From Scylla paramamosain (lineage: Eukaryota; Arthropoda; Malacostraca; Decapoda; Portunidae), in NCBI RefSeq assembly GCF_035594125.1, contig NC_087157.1:5435001-5499000 (forward strand): DNA of 64,000 nt. Direction: 5' to 3'. The position numbers and the translations under genes were made by a program. Position 1 is the first letter of the stretch. Every line of letters starts with the position of its first letter. The notes below the pieces were generated by a model. That model ran no database searches. It had not been told where the DNA came from and worked only from the letters and a program-made list of their open reading frames with translations. Of the stretch, positions 25,190 to 36,616 are shown piece by piece.

Positions 25190-25520
25190 ATAGAAGAGGG
25201 AAGAGGGGACACGGCTGGGCAGGGGAAGGGGAAAGAGAGAGGAAAGGAGGGAAGAGGAAGGAAAGGGGAAAGGGACGGCATAACAGGGAACGTGAATATG
25301 AAAAAGTGATGGGTTCTGAAATAGGAGGGGTATAGGGAGGAGGAGGCGTGGTTTCGGATAGGGACGATGGTTGGGTAGGGAAGGGGAGGGGAGGAAGAGA
25401 GGAAATTATGAGGGATATGGAAGATCAAAGTGAGGTGTTTTATATGGGTATAAGAGAAGTGGGGAGAGGAGGGGAAGGAAATGGAAGGGGAAAGAGGCGG
25501 GATAAATAGATACATAGGTA
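25190..25520. other. Purine-rich (AGGGG-type) low-complexity tract
   Basis: Roughly 330 bp of A/G with only scattered pyrimidines and no fixed period. Confidence 0.7.
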
Positions 25521-25805
25521 GACAGACAGACGTGGGATAAGGAGAGAGACAGATAGAAAGACTGACTGACCAAGTAAAAGACAGACGGACAAACAGACAA
25601 AATCACAGACACATACATACAGACATACATATATGCATACATACACATACAGAGTATCAAGACACCTTACAAACTTGATTGGCCAACTCTCTCGGTTCTC
25701 CTGTTTATTGTTATTATTATTATTATTTTTCTTTCTTTCTTTTTTTTTTTTTGCAGTATTGTGAGCTACTCTTTATTCATTTTTGCGGCGTTGACAGCCT
25801 CCCTT

Positions 25806-25824
25806 ACACACACACACACACACA

Positions 25825-25866
<42 letters not shown>
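25806..25866. repeat. (CA)n microsatellite
   Basis: About 30 units with one CAGA interruption. Confidence 0.94.
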
Positions 25867-25870
<4 letters not shown>

Positions 25871-25920
25871 AATAAATAAATTAGCAGCTCAAAAATAATG
25901 CTTGAAATCTTTATAATCAT

Positions 25921-26060
25921 CTACAAGAAAGAAAGAAATAAAAAAAATACATTTCGCAATTTCTACCCAGTTTAAAGATTGGAAACTGCAGAACAAATAA
26001 AGATGTCTCGGAAAGATTAGTGATTTAGGAAAACTGTACCAAATAACAGTCAAGGGTTAA
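25921..26060 (+). mobile_element. Dispersed repeat family C, copy 2
   Basis: CTACAAGAAAGAAAGAAATA, TTTCGCAATTTCTA, AACTGCAGAACAAATAAAGA, AGGAAAACTGTACCAAATAA and AGGGTTAA match copy 1 at 9889. It sits next to a (CA)n tract on its 5' side. Confidence 0.65.
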
Positions 26061-26878
26061 CCATCACATCCCAAACAAAGGTTCTCACCCCACTAAGGTT
26101 GCTAAGATTCTCTCTAATGGGCGAGCAATGAGTCTTCGAGAACAGGAGGACGGCGCGTGATGTGTGAAAGGTCTCAGGTTTACCCACAGGTCAAAGTCAA
26201 GCGCTCCTTCCACATTCGCGGGTTAAGGCATACCAGTTTTAGGCTCTGCGGGAGGGTAACAGCCAGCCAGCACGCCATCCCTAGTCCAGCACGAGATCCT
26301 TGGGCTGAATTCTCAAACGTCCTGGTGTCTCGAATCGACTACTTTGAAGAGACTTTCCTGGAGGTTATGAGGGATTTCAATTGTTTATATAAGTTTTTTT
26401 TTTTTTTTCATTTATGTAAGAGGGACACTGACACATGGTAACAAGAAGAAGAAAAAGAGTCGCACTGAAGCGCCATTCCCTAAACAGAAAGCCAATAGGA
26501 TCATCGTCAAGGAGGGAAACACCTACGAAACCCAATCTAAGTATTTCTGTAGCTTTTGAGAACAGTCCTTGTGAGAGTCGTGTGCGTTTCAAAATACGGA
26601 CCCTTCCTTCACCTGTCCACTGAGATGGTTCATCCTCGAATATGTTAAAATGGTGTGGTGCACGTTTACCATAGAGTTTTAGAGTATACGTATAACAATG
26701 GTAGCGAGGAGAGTTACGCTATGGTCTAAGCTTCTAGTGGCTGTGGCTTGATTTTTACTCTAACATTAAGTTGTGTTCCTCAGAAAAGAAATAAACAAGT
26801 ACAATAAAAATAGCAAGTCATTGGGCTAAGACCGTATGTGAATTACAAATGTATATACATATATATAATCAGACGAAC

Positions 26879-26880
<2 letters not shown>
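26061..26880. other. Unassigned sequence around the partial family B repeat
   Basis: Complex, non-repetitive sequence with two short open frames (26157-26441 and 26435-26623) lacking known motifs. No exon chain is supported. Confidence 0.4.
26309..26390 (+). mobile_element. Dispersed repeat family B, partial diverged copy
   Basis: TTCTCAAACGTCCTGGTGTC and GGATTTCAATTGTTTATAT follow the order and spacing of copy 1 at 5771. Divergence is high, so this is tentative. Confidence 0.35.
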
Positions 26881-26883
<3 letters not shown>

Positions 26884-26918
<35 letters not shown>

Positions 26919-26920
26919 TG
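26884..26920. repeat. (GT)n microsatellite
   Basis: About 17 units. Confidence 0.92.
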
Positions 26921-27243
26921 TGAACCCTTGACATTTACCAACGCAGACAGTTAGTCAGGATAGACAAAAGGAGGAGGAGGAGGAGGAGGAAGGCGATAAA
27001 AGACCAAAGATAATAATAAAAAAAGAAAAATGGGAGAGGAGGAAGTGGAGAATGGACTGATGGACTGAGCTATAAAAATAAACATTCATTCAAAAGCAAA
27101 TATTACAACTACGCGTTTCGAAAAAATGTTCCTTCACACTCGGACCCTTCATGAAATGTGGAGGAGGAGGTGGAGGAGGAAACACGGCAGCAACACACAA
27201 TAGAAAGCCTACTGACCTGTGAAGGAAATATACGTTCTTTATT

Positions 27244-27248
<5 letters not shown>

Positions 27249-27326
<78 letters not shown>
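27249..27326. repeat. (GA)n microsatellite
   Basis: About 39 perfect units. Confidence 0.95.
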
Positions 27327-27329
<3 letters not shown>

Positions 27330-28213
27330 GATAGAAAGAGACGAAGTACGATAGAGCAAGAACGAAGGAGCAGAAGGAAAAATAATGAAGGAAGAGAAAA
27401 CGGGGGAAGGAAAAGATGGAGAGAAGAGCGGAAAAAGAAATTATGGGAAAGGGAATGAAGAAGAGATGGAAGATTACAGAATTACAAACATGAGACACTC
27501 ACTAGTCCACACCAACTAGAGGACGAGGGAGAGGAGGAGAAATAAATAAAAAAAATAAAAAAAAACATAATGAGAATCAAGAGGAAAACTTTGAGAAGAC
27601 ATTATACTACTCACACAAACAAAAATAAATAAATAAATACATAACGATAAGAAAGTAGAAAGAAAAAAAAACGAAAACTGAAAGAAGAAAAAGTAAAAAA
27701 CAAGGGAAACACTGAATGACGTAAAAAAAAGAAAAAAAAAGCAGAGAACAAAAACCCACTAACTTGCAATACAAAAAAGTAAAAAAAAAGAAGAAAAAAA
27801 AAAAGAGGGAGAGAAAAAGACGGACTCTCACCTTGAGGAAAACGCGAAAAACATAAGGCGTGGTTGTGTATAATTAAATAACGCCCAAGTAAGCAAAGCA
27901 ACTCCGGAAGCCAGAAGCAACACGACACATTTATGGACGTGTTTACCTGAAGGCGAGAGCGGAAAATTTTACAGGCTCAAAATTTTCACCTGCTTGCCTT
28001 CTCCAAATTACATATTTATACGAGTCTTGGGTACACCTATGTCTGTCTGTCTGTCTGTCTGTCTGTCACCTATTTCCGGCACCATTTTGTTCAGTTTTGT
28101 GGGATTTTTCTTTACGTGTGTATTCATTTTTTTTCATTTTTTTTCTTTTGTAAGTCTTTTTTTATTTACATTTATTTATTTATTTATTTATTTTTTTATT
28201 AGGGGGACAGACC

Positions 28214-28215
<2 letters not shown>
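27327..28215. other. Unassigned, A-rich then T-rich sequence
   Basis: The purine-rich half (27330-27830) and the T-rich half (28080-28200, with TTTATTTA units) are each low complexity. A short (GTCT)n lies at 28041-28066. Confidence 0.5.

Positions 28216-28294
<79 letters not shown>
28216..28294. repeat. (CT)n microsatellite
   Basis: About 39 perfect units. Confidence 0.95.
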
Positions 28295-28296
<2 letters not shown>

Positions 28297-28819
28297 TAAA
28301 GTTTTACCGCGTAGCTTCTTTATTTTTCACGTTTTGGGATGTGTGTGTGTGCGTGTGTGTTGGTAGGTAGGTATGTGTGTGTGTGGGGGGGGATGATGAA
28401 TATTCGCTTTTTTCTTTTTATTTATTTATTCATCATTTAATTTATTTATTATTTTGTTTTTATTTCATTAATTAATTAATTAAATTTATTTATTATTTTT
28501 ACTTTTTTTTTTTTTTTTTGCTTTTCATCTTCTCGCTTCATTTTCGCTTCCATTTACATTTCATTCAATTTATGCCGCGGTCTCACGCACATATTTTTCA
28601 CTTCCTCCTCCTCCTCCTCCTCCTGCTCCTCTTCCTACTCCTCCTACCCCTGCTCCTCTTCCTAACAAAATACAAAGGCTCCACAAAATAGTGTCTCACT
28701 TCGTAAATAAATAAATAAATAAATAAAAACGCCACAAAAAGCATTCGCCAAGACTCGTCCAGAAATTATAAAGCGCTTTTCTCGCTACAACATGAAACTC
28801 TCTGGAAGCTTATGTTTTT

Positions 28820-29165
28820 TTTTTATTATCATTATTATTATTATCATTATTTCTAGCTGTAGCAGTAATGGTTGTGGTGGTGATGGTAGTGATGTGGTGT
28901 TCGCGGTGTTGGTGGTGGTGGTGGTGCTGCTGCTGCTGATAAGCGAAGCAGCAGCAAATGCAGCAACAATAATAGGAGGAGGAGGAGAGGGGGATACCGG
29001 TGGTTATAGTAGTAGTAGCAGCAGTACCTCCACCACTACCACCATTAGTAGAAGTAGTAGTAGTAGTAGTTGAGGTTCTTGTTGTTGGCGATACTTTTGT
29101 TGCCGTTATTATTACTGTTGTTGATGTGGTGCTGGTGGTGGTGGTGGTGGTGGTTGTAATGAAAG
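28820..29165. repeat. Degenerate trinucleotide-rich block (ATT, GGT, GCT, GTA)
   Basis: ATT to 28850, GGT/GTG to 28925, CTG to 28940, GGA at 28975-28990, GTA/AGC to 29070 and GGT at 29130-29155. Open frames here are homopolymer-rich shadows. Confidence 0.8.
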
Positions 29166-29229
29166 TAGTAGTCTTTTTCATCCTGACCAGAACCGAGAAA
29201 ACAGCACGATACTCTGTCAACCTTTACAC

Positions 29230-29640
29230 AGGCCGCTGATACAACACTGTGCTGTTACACGTTGAAAACTTGGTGATTTATTGCTGTGTGTTCCGTTCAT
29301 TTCAGAGTCACGCGTTTTTATTATATTCCACTAATACTTAAAGGCAACAATGATCACAAAATTCCGGCCTGTCATTAAAGATAAAAGATTCAAATAAATA
29401 AACATGTCACATGAATGCCTCGCTGACGTTTATTTCAATATTAAACTATCTTTACATGAAATACATTAATGGAATTAGTTTGCATAATCAACAACGGTTC
29501 AAATAATGTATAAGTTGCAGACAGACGCACATTGAAATATATTCATAAATAATATACGTCGGCGGCCGCGCGCACACACACACACATCACATCACTATCA
29601 TAATTTTATAAGATCCAGCTTTTCTCCGGGAAGGTAATAA
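29230..29640. other. Unassigned AT-rich sequence
   Basis: Mostly unique AT-rich sequence with no detected exon. A short GGCGGCCGCGCGCACAC tract lies near 29561. Confidence 0.4.
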
Positions 29641-29736
29641 CTGGTAATGACGAGCAAATTACACACAAGATTCTGCACTTCAGCGTTCATCACGTCACCT
29701 AACAGGAATATCTTAACAACAACGCCTCTGAGCCAG

Positions 29737-29932
29737 TGGTATGAAGAGTCCCTCACCTCGGGCTGCTGCAGGAATGATTATTACTCAGACTGCCGCGACT
29801 CCACTCACATTCAACACGTCAGGCACACACACAGACACAGAAAGAGATAGGGGGGGATGAACGGCTGGTTGGTTTGCACATCACCTGCTCGACCCAAATT
29901 CCGAGCGAGGTTCACGGGTTCGAAGCAGAGAC
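29737..29932 (+). mobile_element. tRNA-SINE-like dispersed repeat, copy 1
   Basis: About 195 bp are shared with 32440-32617. The block has a TGGTTGGTTTGC segment resembling an A box (~29863) and a GGGTTCGAAGC segment close to the RNA polymerase III B-box consensus GGTTCGANNCC (~29916), about 50 bp apart. The upstream part shares GAAGAGTCCCTCACCTC with copy 2. Confidence 0.65.
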
Positions 29933-29952
29933 CTGATGCGTACGTATCCCCT

Positions 29953-29955
<3 letters not shown>

Positions 29956-29987
<32 letters not shown>
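29956..29987. repeat. (CA)n microsatellite
   Basis: About 15 units, just 3' of the SINE-like copy 1. Confidence 0.92.
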
Positions 29988-30469
29988 ATTTAACAAGTTA
30001 CATATCTAATTCAAAGGTTATGAGGGGCGAGAGAGAGAGAGAGAGAGTAGGGGAGACTAGGCACCACACTCGGCGTACCCACAACCCTGAAATTCCAGCC
30101 ACTTTTTAAGCCAAGCACGGACACGAGTTGATACATTTTTTCGTCTTTTCTCCTCCCACAAACGCGATATTTTACTCCACACAAAGCGGTCAAAAAATAT
30201 ATACATAGAAATAAAAAAGCGAAGAAAAAGGTCTGCTGTTCTTTTTGTAATGGAGAATAGGAAGTGGAACGAAAATGAGAGAGAGAGAGAGAGAGAGACT
30301 ATATGTTTGATGGGTATATTAAAATTCCCGATTGTTATTTTAGTTCCTGCGAAAAAAAGTGAGGTGTGAGTAAAGGCCACGGATATAAGTGTCACAATTA
30401 AGGAGCCGAGAGACAGGAGATGAAAGGCAAGTGGTATGAAGATGGCTGATAGGGTGGGAATACATGGGT

Positions 30470-31680
30470 GAAGGAGTTAGGGAAAAAGGAGGATGAAATT
30501 AAGAGACAGGCGTTGGAAGACAGATGTTAGAGTTAAAGAAAGGGAGAGTTAGTAAACAGGAATTAGGGGACATGATATAAGAGAAAGGAGGCAAGAGTTA
30601 GGAAGTAGTTAGGAAGTTATCATGTACTGGGAGCTGGTAAGCAGGAGTTAGGAGGAAGGTTATTAGAATTAAGAGGCAGGAGAAGGTCAAAAAGTGTAAC
30701 AGTGCAGGAGAAGGTCAAAAAGTGTAATAGTAAATACGACCATTCTTATACTCTTATTTTTCCCTCTCCCAATGGACAACAAGCACGGGGCCTGGTGTGG
30801 ACGCGAAGCTTTCTGGAAGCTTTCTGAGGGGAATACAAAAATTAGTGAAATTTGACGTTCGAGAAAGGTCTTTGGGAAAAGTCATAGTTCGTGATTTTTT
30901 CGGCGAAGGAGCAAATATATGGGTATGAGTTTCCATACCTAATCTAATCTATCCTGGGACAGAACCCACCTGGATCACCCGCTTAATTAAGGGCAGTAAC
31001 CTAACCTAGTTTAATCCAACCTAACAACACTAACCTAGCCATGCCCCGCGTGGCCCAACTGTGTATTCAACACAAAAACATTTGCTAGAAATAACAATAT
31101 AAATTTAATTTATTCCTTTCAAGCCCACAATGCATACCTACACGATTCTAAGTAAAGGTCAACCACGCTGCCCCAGCACACCCAGTGGTGACTGGTGACT
31201 GACCTGCATTGTGTGATGCCTGCCAAGAATTTTTTTATTGATTCACACAAGACAGTGTCACAAGGTTTGACGGGAAACGAGCCGAATGTCACTGTCACAG
31301 AGTTTAATAGGAAACTATTTGAATGCGAGTTTAAAAATATGCATTAAACATATGCATTAAACATCGAGTTGATGTTGATGGTCCGAGTTGGTATTGCAAA
31401 ATGGTCCGAGTTAGTTCACCAGGTGGGGCGAGTCGGTAATAATGAAAGATTCGAGTTGGCAATGGGCCGAGCTGAACGCAAAGTCCCGCGTGAACTTCCT
31501 CCAGGAAGAATGCTAACCTAACCCTAAGGACTGCTTCGTCCCTCTGGACCCCCTTAAGGACACTAACCTAACCTAATCGTACCTAAGCTAACCTAGACCT
31601 AACAGGAGGAACCTTCGCCCCACCGGACCCTCCCTTAAGGACACTAACCTAACCTGGCCTAAACGTATACCTTAATGAGA
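30470..31680. repeat. Degenerate TTAGG / CCTAA (telomere-type) motif clusters
   Basis: GTTAGG or ATTAGG occurs repeatedly on the plus strand at 30475-30660. CCTAACCTAA-type motifs occur at 30940-31060 and 31512-31670. An ~81-bp direct duplication (CTTAAGGACACTAACCTAACCT at 31553 and 31634) lies in the second cluster. No perfect telomere array is present. Confidence 0.55.
30676..30731. repeat. 28-bp tandem duplication
   Basis: GCAGGAGAAGGTCAAAAAGT begins at 30676 and 30704. The copies differ by one base (GTAACAGT versus GTAATAGT). Confidence 0.93.
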
Positions 31681-31689
31681 AGTGAAGGT

Positions 31690-32340
31690 CCAGGTTGTGG
31701 TTGGTCGACCTCCTCTTCCTCAAAAGATGCTGGCACCACCGATCGTTCAGCACTCGATTTATTTCGACAAAACACCGTCCCATCTTAAGAAATTTACATC
31801 CAAGTCGACTCGCTTATAAAACTGTACGATAAAATCCCGGTATTTAAATTTGCGTCCAAAACATGTCAGCCATTTTGAGACTGCGGGTAGCCGGCTGACT
31901 GCGCGGAATAATACATTCGTAGTATCCTTTATCTCGCGTATGAAATGTGCCTCATAATAAAATGTTTGTCGTTTAGTATTTTCGGTACTGAGGTTACGTA
32001 TACGGACAAAAAAGCGACTTTTTATATTTTACCTACATGTGAACTACTTCCTGAGGCGTATAGAAAGTGTTCCAGGGCTCTGTGTGGGTAGGAGCCGTAC
32101 GGTGCACAAAATGTGAACTTGCTCTGCCAGATACCTTTGATTTTCAACGCGGATTAGTGAGTTAACTAAAAGAGGGCACTATCTAAAACTATTACAGACG
32201 TACACTACAGACAGTAAGTATATTATATTTTTGTCAGCGTTCAATGGCAAAGTAAAAGGGATTATCGTAAACATTAACTAACGTATGAATCTGTATAGCA
32301 AATTTCTTTCAAGTGGCGTGTTTCTTCGTTCTGAACAATT
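31690..32340. other. Unassigned complex sequence, possible promoter-like segment
   Basis: Non-repetitive and relatively CpG-rich. CAGCCATTTTGAGA at ~31868 contains the reverse of a YY1-type AAAATGGC. No exon was recognised downstream on either strand. Confidence 0.25.
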
Positions 32341-32341
32341 T

Positions 32342-32344
<3 letters not shown>

Positions 32345-32392
<48 letters not shown>
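32345..32392. repeat. (CT)n microsatellite
   Basis: About 24 units. Confidence 0.94.
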
Positions 32393-32397
<5 letters not shown>

Positions 32398-32439
32398 CTT
32401 CTTCTAATCAGTGAATATACAAGAACACCTTAACGATAA

Positions 32440-32617
32440 TCCTAAGCCTATGGTAGGAAGAATCCCTCACCTCAGAGCACTGCAGGAGGGATCATCAGCG
32501 CCCAGAACTTCCCCGGTCACACCCAAGCGATTACTGCGAGAGAGGATGAACCGCGGGGTGGTTTGCGCGTCACGCCGAATTCCGAACAAGATTCACGGAT
32601 TCGAAGCCCTGCAACTT
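32440..32617 (+). mobile_element. tRNA-SINE-like dispersed repeat, copy 2
   Basis: It shares GAAGAATCCCTCACCTCAG, GGATGAACCG, GGTTTGC and CACGGATTCGAAGCC with copy 1. An internal stretch is shorter than in copy 1. It is followed by a short (GA)n tract, which may be its 3' tail. Confidence 0.65.
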
Positions 32618-32659
32618 GGAGACCAGAGAGAGAGAGAAAGAGAGACCAGATAACACTGA

Positions 32660-33600
32660 CAGGAGCGAAGGAGGCGCTAGGGAGGAGGAGGAAGAGGAAA
32701 AAGTTACGTGATTATGTATTCGATTTACAGTGAAATAAAGTTAGCGCCTCTCTTTCCCAATTAAGTAAGATAAGTATACCAGTGTTTAAGAATCTAATAG
32801 TAAAATACAAATTAAGGTACCAGCGTCAGACAAACAAACATGTTGCAATCGTAATAATGTCAAGAAAACAACGATAATAACAACGACAGTAATGACGGGC
32901 AAACGGATATCCACAGCAAGACATGAAGTGGGCGATGTGAGGCACTGAATGGATGAATGTAAATGAATAAAAAAGAAAAGCCAGTTCAAAGTATAAAACA
33001 AAATCGTTACTTTTTTTCAGGTAAGGTAATGAATATGAGACCAAACACACATGCACTATGAGAAGGAAAGAAAAAAAAGGAGAGGAATACAGACAGAACG
33101 TAAGAAAAGAAAGAAAGAAAGAAGGGAAATTAAGAGAAAAGCAAAGAAACTAAAGAAGCAAAGAAAGAAAAAAAATTCGGTCTTACTTCGAAACCAATTC
33201 CAAAATAATAAAGAAATAACTTACAAAAAAATCACTCCCAATTAATCGTAAACTCCCACTCGACCCTTCCCTCCCCCAGAAGCCTTCACCCCTGACCACC
33301 ACCATATACGACGCTTCACAATTGCCACCCGCGAGCCATCTGGCGGACGAGACCCAAACTCTATTGATTTGTTTACCAACTTTCACGCCGGCAGTCTGAC
33401 GGGAATTAATTTGGGAAGTTTGGACGCTATAAATTCCGAAGGTACCCCTGGGCGAGGCTTCGAGACGTATCGGATAAAATATGATAAAACCGTTGGGGAT
33501 AATTTATAATAGGCATATACAACCTCTCCAGAAGCAGGTGGTGGTGACCGGAGCAGAAGACATCCTGCTTCCTGCTCTATGACTGACTCTGCAGAACCTT
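32660..33600. other. Unassigned intergenic sequence
   Basis: Purine-rich at 33055-33175 (AAGAAAG-type), otherwise unique. No gene is supported. Confidence 0.45.
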
Positions 33601-33775
33601 TTCCTGAAACACTTCTCCCCACATTTCCAATACTTTCAAAGCGCTCTAGTTGAAGTTGCATGGATTTTTAAGAGAGTTTTTACGGTTCTAGAGACAGATT
33701 AACAAGGTTTCTACATCATTAACAGGAGAAACACTTGAGAATCCGGCTAGTCATCTTTATGACGTTGGAAAATAG
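33601..33775 (+). mobile_element. Dispersed repeat family B, copy 3 (longest)
   Basis: TTCCTGAAACACTTCTCCCC, ATACTTTCAAAG, GTTGAAGTTGCATGGATTTT, TTTTTACGGTTCTAG and GGCTAGTCATCTTTATGACG align in order with the copies at 5771 and 6190. This copy defines the fullest extent of the family in the window. Confidence 0.6.
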
Positions 33776-33874
33776 TCGCGGTGAGACAGCAAAGCGTTTT
33801 TTAATACGGGCCGATGACCTTCGTGTGTAGCTACTTCGTGATTCGTGGCCACATCAGCTATTCAAACTCTCCGC

Positions 33875-33876
<2 letters not shown>

Positions 33877-33926
<50 letters not shown>
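33877..33926. repeat. (CA)n microsatellite
   Basis: About 25 units. Confidence 0.95.
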
Positions 33927-33927
<1 letters not shown>

Positions 33928-33929
33928 CT

Positions 33930-34614
33930 AACCCAAAGTCGTGAAACTTTTCAAACTTAGGAAATACAATAAAATAAGATTATTGCACCACAGAATCCTA
34001 TATTTCCTACTCTTTCCTGCAGTTAATCATAGCTGTGACTGAGATTTGAGGTTATATTACTACTGCTACTACTACTATTACTATTACTATACGAAACACC
34101 CGCTTCCTGTTAACTGAAAGCATGATAAAGGAAGAATTGGTCATACCAGTTCTAAAGAGAGAGTTTTAAATCTTAATGTAAAAATGGGAGGATGAGAAAT
34201 TAAAGATTAGTTACCTGGACGTTGCAGTGTGCATGAATGTAACTCCTTCGAAGAGAAGTAAACAGTATGATGGACCGTTTTCATATTATAGTACAATGAA
34301 ATTAAACCAATAAAAAGCTAAAATGGGGAGAAAAAGACAGAATCTGGCAAGAACTTCATCAGGAAAAACTTAGGAGATACATGAAAGAGAGCATGGGATT
34401 TGCAGCTATTACGGAAGATGAGATCCGTGAAGGGATGAAAATGGAAATGATATTCTAACGTGATGTGAGCGAAAAGAGCACATGAGGTGTACATCCCAAT
34501 ATTTAGAACTACTCGTAATAGGCGAGGGAATGAAAGGCGTACTAGATAGTGAGGAGAGTGAGAGGAGGGAAAGTTTCCAGGAATTACTAAGGAGAATGTT
34601 AAGGGAGCGTTACC

Positions 34615-34617
<3 letters not shown>
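33930..34617. other. Unassigned intergenic sequence
   Basis: It holds a short ACT trinucleotide tract (34060-34090). No exon is supported. Confidence 0.45.

Positions 34618-34710
<93 letters not shown>
34618..34710. repeat. (GA)n microsatellite
   Basis: About 46 perfect units. Confidence 0.95.
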
Positions 34711-34712
<2 letters not shown>

Positions 34713-34910
34713 AAATCAACATTTAACGTCAACGTTGAGAAACTGATAGAATGTATGACCAATTTATGTAGTTCTACATGTATTACATATGCTGATAATT
34801 GTAATTGAAAATAATAACTTCTCTTGTGTATACCATTCACATGCTCATATCAATCGTTTTCTGTGGCAGCATGCCTTCAGAAAGAGTGGAGTATGTGCCT
34901 AGACTTAAGA

Positions 34911-35115
<205 letters not shown>

Positions 35116-36535
35116 GCTGTGCCAGTTGTCAATGATCTTAGTTTGACGAATTATGTCATTTTCATTGAAGCCGTTGTTCACTAGTACTTGGGTGGAGCGC
35201 CCAGTTTCTTGATGGACCGTTTCCAGGTGCTGCAGTGCGTGAGTGCGTGAGAAGGATGGAAGGAAGAGAACCCTAAGAAGCGATTCAGAAAGTAAAGGGT
35301 CCAGAGATCAACAATACACAGCGAGGTCCCTTCGTAGTTCTCAATAGTCAGACAGAAAACCTTATAAAAGGTATTGAAAGTATAAAGCAGGTATCTTGTT
35401 GGGGATTCGGGGGCCTTGCAGGCTGTGGTGCCACAGCCTCTAGTGTCCTGAAGGTTCTGGTAGCAGGCAGGTTATCTGGTTAGATTCTGGTGAGCTGTCC
35501 AATTTTATGGAGGAAGACTGGTGTGTTTGTGTCTTGAAGGTCAGGCCGGGATCTTGGGAACTACCCAGTTGGTCTGTTAGTGATGGCCTGTGGATGTGGA
35601 ATGATTAATGCACGTGTCCTTCCATCCCGCCATCTTTGTTTGCTCGGCTGTCAACGGACACGACGCATTCACAATAGCGTCAGTGGGATTTTTTTTTTTT
35701 TTTCGGCAGTGGGAGATATTTTACATAACGGGAACTGATATATTAATAATAAGTAATTATATTAAAAATATTAACTTATATCTTTTTTAACTAAAATGAA
35801 TAACAAAAGAAAATTTCTGCAAAATAGAGATTGCACTTTTGTTTTAGTTACTAATAGTTATATTTGGTTAAGTAGTCTTATTTTAGGTTAGTCCATAGTT
35901 GGGTTTATGTATTTATTTATTTTTTTTTTTTTTCTATAATTGCGATATCGCTTATTTGTGCCAATATTCTTCTGCAACACCTATGCAATAGCGCAGATCT
36001 CTTGCCTTGCTTAGACTTACCAACCGCTTGATCTGCTTAGTAAGCCTCAATTCCCGTTCCCAAAGAGTGTCGTATACGGCTGGGTTTAATTTAATACTAA
36101 AGACTGATTGAAAGACTGATTTGGCAGTTCTATCAGTTGGTCAGTGGTGCGAACACCACAAAGCGACTGAAAAAGAAACTCAAGGAAATAGAAAACAATA
36201 ATAGAAACCAATAAGCGTATGAATACAAGAGGAGGCTCATATAGCAGGAAACAGCCGTTGCAAAGACAATTTTCTTGACCCACAACTCAACTGTAGCTTC
36301 TTGTGGCTGCGTATCGTGTCTGAATATTTTTACCTATCACACATTGTTGATCGAATTTCCGTATAACATAAAACAAAAGTGCGATTCAACAGATTATCAA
36401 TCATTAAAAATGGGGAATATCGATAAGTTTTATAAGTTTGAATATACGTTAGAATTTCCACGTGTACAAACATTACTGATTTGGTTTTATTGTTATTTTG
36501 ATAAATTTTCACTTAATTCTCTAATTTTCACTTCT
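35116..36535. other. Unassigned, complex sequence
   Basis: 35150-35650 is GC-balanced and unique-looking; 35700-36060 is AT-rich. It may contain old mobile-element sequence upstream of the RT motif, but nothing identifiable was found. Confidence 0.4.
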
Positions 36536-36586
36536 AGAGCCCCAGTTTTAAGGGGCATTCCACAGGGTAGTGTCCTGGGGCCAACT
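36536..36586 (+). pseudogene. Non-LTR retrotransposon reverse-transcriptase motif fragment
   Basis: RAPVLRGIPQGSVLGPT is the conserved RT segment (G[VI]PQGSVLGP followed by LLF) of non-LTR elements. It is followed directly by a T-run where the family would continue with the YINDL block. Only about 17 residues are recognisable, in the same frame as the transposase relic that follows at 36617. Confidence 0.6.
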
Positions 36587-36616
36587 TTTTTTTTTTTTTC
36601 TCTTATTTGTTATGTT

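Noticed and set aside
29905..29932. Intact tRNA gene suggested by the B box
   Set aside because: No cloverleaf with acceptor and anticodon stems can be drawn, and a second diverged copy at 32.5 kb indicates a SINE-like element.
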